DNA from: Stratiolaelaps scimitus
Lineage: Eukaryota; Arthropoda; Arachnida; Mesostigmata; Laelapidae
NCBI GenBank assembly: GCA_019614645.1
Contig: JABWDB010000002.1
Coordinates: 25,099,501-25,163,500, forward strand
Direction of reading: 5' to 3'
DNA length: 64,000 nucleotides
Shown: positions 60,152 through 64,000 of the stretch, piece after piece
Layout: every line of letters starts with the position of its first letter
Numbering within the stretch: the first letter of the stretch is position 1
Notes under the pieces: generated by a model
Told to the model about the DNA's origin: nothing
Database searches by the model: none
The model's input: only the letters and a program-made list of their open reading frames with translations
Made by a program: the position numbers and the translations under genes

Positions 60152-62157
60152 GTGAGAACACAGAGGCATGATTGCGTCGGGTTGAGTTTCGTACAGCCAT
60201 CATCTCATAACACAACAATCACACAGTCAATGAACAATCATTTCGTGGAACGAAGAAAGAGAGTGAGCGGGTGAGGTAAATGATGACGAAATGATGATAT
60301 TATAGGATAGAGAGAGAAAGAGAGAGTACTGGATAAGATTTGTGAAATTTTTCCGAAATCGATTGATTTCGTTGTACAAAAAACAACACTGATTTATTAA
60401 GTTCATTCAGCACGAATATCATTATACTCATTAATATCGCAATATATTGGCTCTCGCAGTATACAAAGAACAGTGAACCTATCACGAAAGATTTGGGACT
60501 TCTAAACGTATTAGACGTGCCATGCATCCAGAGTATTTTTAACCATGCAAACAGTTGAGCTGCATCCAGAATTTCTCCGCAATTGTGCAGAGTATACTCA
60601 TGGCTTCAATTACTCTCTTGTGGTCGCTTCTACACGAATGTATGATATGGATTGAACGAACATTGCCGTCAACCGTGGGGACATGTTCAGCGACCTCGCC
60701 GCCCCGGTCCGCTATTGAAAATCGGGAAGGTCCTGTCATATGACAATCAGAGCTCGTTTCATTGAACAGCCTTCTTACTAATAATCCCTACCACATTTCG
60801 ATGTGGCACCTACAAGGAAATGCCTCTCAAACCTAAAAAAAAAGCAATAACGACAGGTACAATGATTGGATATCATATCATATTTTAGCACGTCTATGTT
60901 GCAAATAAAATCAACACAGAAACCGTTCAAGTGAACTCGTCCCCCTGAGGGCATTCCGTCCTGTTATCGATTAGGCACGTATTGCATGTATTAGGCCCCG
61001 AAAGCCAGTCCGAGTATCTGATGGACACGTTCGCCTCTTCCAAGGGCAATCCAATTATTGTGTTTTCTCTGTGAGTCTCTGTAGTGGCGCGTCGAATAAA
61101 GATTTGCCGGTTTCTTCTACACTTATTTTGTTGATTAATGATTTCTGACAGGTAGCCTAGCATACACTCCCTATGACGGACATCTGTAATGGCAAAAGGA
61201 TGAGGTAAGATTGCACTGTTTCATGTTCTGTTGACGGATTTCGATATATTGTTCGTGGGTTCAATAAATATTGTGCTAAAGATTGTGTGAATCTCCAATC
61301 TCAAGTTCATCTACGGCTTGGTACACTAATATTTAATGAAAATATAAGAAATGTATATACCTTGTAAAATTGCCTACTTCTCCGTGAGAGGTTTCCAGAC
61401 GAGGACGGCATTGGTTACTAATTTAGGCCGACAGGTTTTGCATTGTTACTAGACGGCCTTACTGGCACGTCTGCCAAACCGGTCAAAAATACAATCGGTA
61501 ACAAAGTGATATCCTTTCATGGATGTAACAACTGAACGCACCCCTCACGAACCGGAGTTCGATCAAAAATGTTATCCTTGCAACAATGGAAATATGGGGT
61601 CTTGGAAACTTTTAGCCTGTCCAATGGAACAACAGAATATGTGTTGGACACGTGTGATGTGTTATTAAGTTAGAGATCCAGAGTACAGTATTCCAAAAGA
61701 TATAAGTTTACAAAGTATTTTGAAAGACAGAATATAGAAAATTGATAGATACAAAATTGAATACACCTACTTGCTATAGAGGCGTACAGTCCATTATGCG
61801 AATGATCTCGGATACAATGGACAACCCTAACATCATATGTATGATGATCTTTAGACTAAAAGAGTTCAGTCTTTAGAAGGCAGAAGGAGTCTGACTAATA
61901 TATTGCTGTAAGATTTACACCAAAAAATACATCCAATGTTCCTATCTCTATAATGCAAAGTTCAAATTATGTCGGTTTAAACCAAATATCCTGAAAGTAA
62001 TGTGCATTTCAAATCTATATCACGTAATTTACAAGTACCTTCAGTTTTTCCATCGTTCTTAATTCATTATGATCGAAACGAGCACGGCCTTCAAGCTATA
62101 CAGTGGCATTTTCAATCTGCAGACCAAAACTGATTTTGTTACGATGACGTAGACTTG
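60152..62157. other. No gene recognised
   Basis: AT-rich DNA. Near 61450-61580 a sequence with a weak A-box-like part and gttcgatc could be an old SINE, but no tail is visible. Confidence 0.45.
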
Positions 62158-62158
62158 C

Positions 62159-62222
<64 letters not shown>
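62158..62222. repeat. AT microsatellite
   Basis: About 65 bp of AT repeat, with one C interruption near the start and one G near the end at mirror-like positions (tatacatata, tatatgtata). The ends are therefore slightly palindromic. Confidence 0.95.
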
Positions 62223-62223
<1 letters not shown>

Positions 62224-63018
62224 GATTGTTCCTTGTAGGCCTCAGTTTGCTAAAGAACTGATCCGCAAAGATACTCGAATTTCCGAGCTTCAGCCATCCC
62301 CGACGAGCCTACATATGGTAATATTTTAGCTACAGCGAACATCAAAGGCTACCAATCCATATCGACTCTCAGACAGTGAGACACGACAGTGCGACGAATT
62401 AATACATTTCCAAGCTCCTTCATGTTTAGGTTATGTTTTCCGCGCTTGGAGGAGCGCAGTGGTACCTTTCCCTCTCCACCGATTTATCTCGTCGTTTTCT
62501 CCAAAAGTTCCCCTCGCCTTTTACGGCTAGGTCAGCGGAAGGGAGAGACGGACGAACCAGAGATTCAACCATGGCATTCAATTGGGGTTCCTAGATTTAT
62601 TCGTCTCTGAGCCCGCAGGCACCGTAATGTGTCTCTGTTGTCCTCTGCATGATATATATGGGCAATTGATGCCAATCCAGTCGCCTGGTAAGAGACCGTA
62701 CCAAGTAACAACTTATCCAATGCGGATTCGTGCACCACGTTCCGAAATCACTCGAATCGTACGGCTGATCATTTACCTAGCGCTGCTCTACATCTAGCCT
62801 CGGTGTGAGCTAGATACTGGTGGTCTACATGTTCGTCTGATCAACGATGGCAAGAAGGTGAGGCGCACAGTCAAAATAAACATCTGTTCACGCCGGATAG
62901 CACAAACGAACACGCGGTTACAAACCTCAAAGCACTATTTTGGTTGTCCGCGTTCAAATGTGTTGTTCATCGTTTTGAGCGACCGGTTGATCACAGTGCT
63001 AGAGAACAACTCCGCTTG
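62223..63018. other. METTL1 5' flank
   Basis: No separate gene is supported. The presumed METTL1 promoter and 5' UTR lie here; the METTL1 frame is open from about 62944 but has no ATG before 63019. No clear TATA box is seen. Confidence 0.5.
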
Positions 63019-63910
63019 ATGGAGATGGCTGTCGGTGCAGATGAGGAAACACGAAACAAGCAGGGCCGGTCCCGAGTGGATGAAGAGGAAATAACAAAAG
63101 CCAGTGGAGCTGATGATGACGACGACGACAACTGCAGCAGCTCAAAGATGGATATCGATGATGAACGCGGAGTTCAGCTGCCCCAGAAGCGGTTCTATCG
63201 ACAGCGAGCGCACTCGAACCCGATCGCTGACCACTGTTTCAATAAGTGAGTAACTAATAATAAACTCGAATGCAGAATTCATATGTAGCTCTAGCATTAG
63301 TTGACTATTGAACTCAACACTGTATTGAATATAACTATTTACAGCCCATACACTCCGGCTGATATGGATTGGACGAAGTATTACGAAGGTGACTTCGATG
63401 CCAAAAAGTCAAAAGTCGAATTTGTGGATATCGGCTGCGGCTACGGTGGTTTATTGGGTGAGTCGACAAAATGTGCGAATACACGCAGTTCGTAGGACAC
63501 TTCCGAGGTCCAGACAAGCCATATATACAACTATGTTATATAATAGTATACGAATTGATTTCCAGTATCCGGGAAAAGTTCATGCAGAAATACATAATGC
63601 CGTTTAGGTATCATTGATTAAACGCTGTCAATGTTGATACTCAAATTGTTGCCCTTATGTTGTTGTTGTATCTGAATGAGGCTAAATCATACCGCGTCTT
63701 CCAAGAGCAATCGTAATGTGGCGTAAACTGTTTGTTACCGGAAAAGAACGTTTAAAAATATTGATTAAGCGAAAGTGTAATAACGAGAAATGTCGTCTAT
63801 CCCACGTGTCATCGTCTTCAGTGGAATTGTCACGTATGTTTCCGGATAAGTACATGGTCGGTATGGAAATTCGCGTCAAGGTTTCCGACTACGTTATGGA
63901 TCGCATCAAG
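63019..63910 (+). CDS. METTL1: METTL1 homologue, tRNA (guanine-N7-)-methyltransferase (5' part)
   Basis: METTL1 with its partner WDR4 places m7G at position 46 of many tRNAs, using S-adenosylmethionine. Three exons are visible: 63019-63245, 63345-63457 and 63822-63910. Junctions are aa|gtgagt, tttacag|c, gg|gtgagt, cttcag|tg and aag|gtacgc, with phases 2, 1 and 0. Together they encode 143 residues; the rest lies beyond the window. The family signature is [19 protein letters not shown] (residues about 54-72), then [12 protein letters not shown]. The SAM-binding motif I is [14 protein letters not shown] (102-116), and [12 protein letters not shown] (127-138) follows. I start at the ATG in [10 protein letters not shown]; the frame is open upstream without ATG. 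Residues 21-50 are strongly acidic (a run of six Asp), more so than in human METTL1, and form a likely disordered N-terminal tail. Confidence 0.96.
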
Positions 63911-64000
63911 GTACGCGAATTAGTAGTAGTAACTGTAAGATTGTCCACATGTTGTACAGAGGTAACGGGACCCATGTTCAGCCTTATCTATTATATATCA

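Noticed and set aside
1..64000. CRISPR arrays, bacterial operons or phage genes
   Set aside because: No regularly spaced direct repeats, ribosome-binding-site-linked gene clusters or prokaryotic proteins were seen; both named genes are eukaryotic and spliced.

Overview
The window looks like animal nuclear DNA, most likely from an arthropod and possibly a mite or other chelicerate; that placement is a weak inference. Genes are sparse and interrupted by short GT-AG introns. There are many microsatellites, several copies of a tRNA-derived SINE, and no bacterial operon structure, CRISPR array or phage module.

Only two genes can be named with confidence. HGH1, the eEF2-folding chaperone with DUF383 and DUF384, lies on the minus strand at 18183-19966 and has two coding exons giving 389 aa. 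METTL1, the tRNA guanine-N7 methyltransferase, starts at 63019 on the plus strand; three exons are visible before the window ends. Both act in translation, but they are 43 kb apart on opposite strands and nothing links them further.

Layout. Positions 1-4.5 kb are intergenic or intronic, with SINE tails and AT repeats. A GC-richer block at 4.6-8.0 kb holds a possible two-exon gene (5546-7236, +) and a possible secreted-peptide first exon (8068, -). Positions 8-18 kb are mostly empty apart from a leucine-zipper-like exon candidate (13851-13964) and an open segment at 16798-17100. HGH1 follows, then a possible 112-aa protein (21160-21498, -). Positions 22-39 kb are mainly repeats, with smaller GC-rich blocks near 25 and 27 kb. 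A larger GC-rich block at 39.4-45.4 kb holds a possible two-exon gene (41369-42889, +). Positions 45.5-59 kb contain SINEs, long AT arrays, a 64-bp perfect palindrome and a possible LINE remnant. A GC-rich block at 59.2-60.2 kb holds a 157-codon open frame, and METTL1 starts at 63 kb.

Most of the remaining open frames have no ATG, or lie in GC-rich DNA that is open in several frames on both strands; they are not called as genes. The best unexplained signals are a SINE family whose 3' end folds into a small hairpin, including one 51-bp insertion with a perfect 14-bp target-site duplication, and AT microsatellites sitting at the centre of longer inverted repeats. I found no convincing new multi-gene system.
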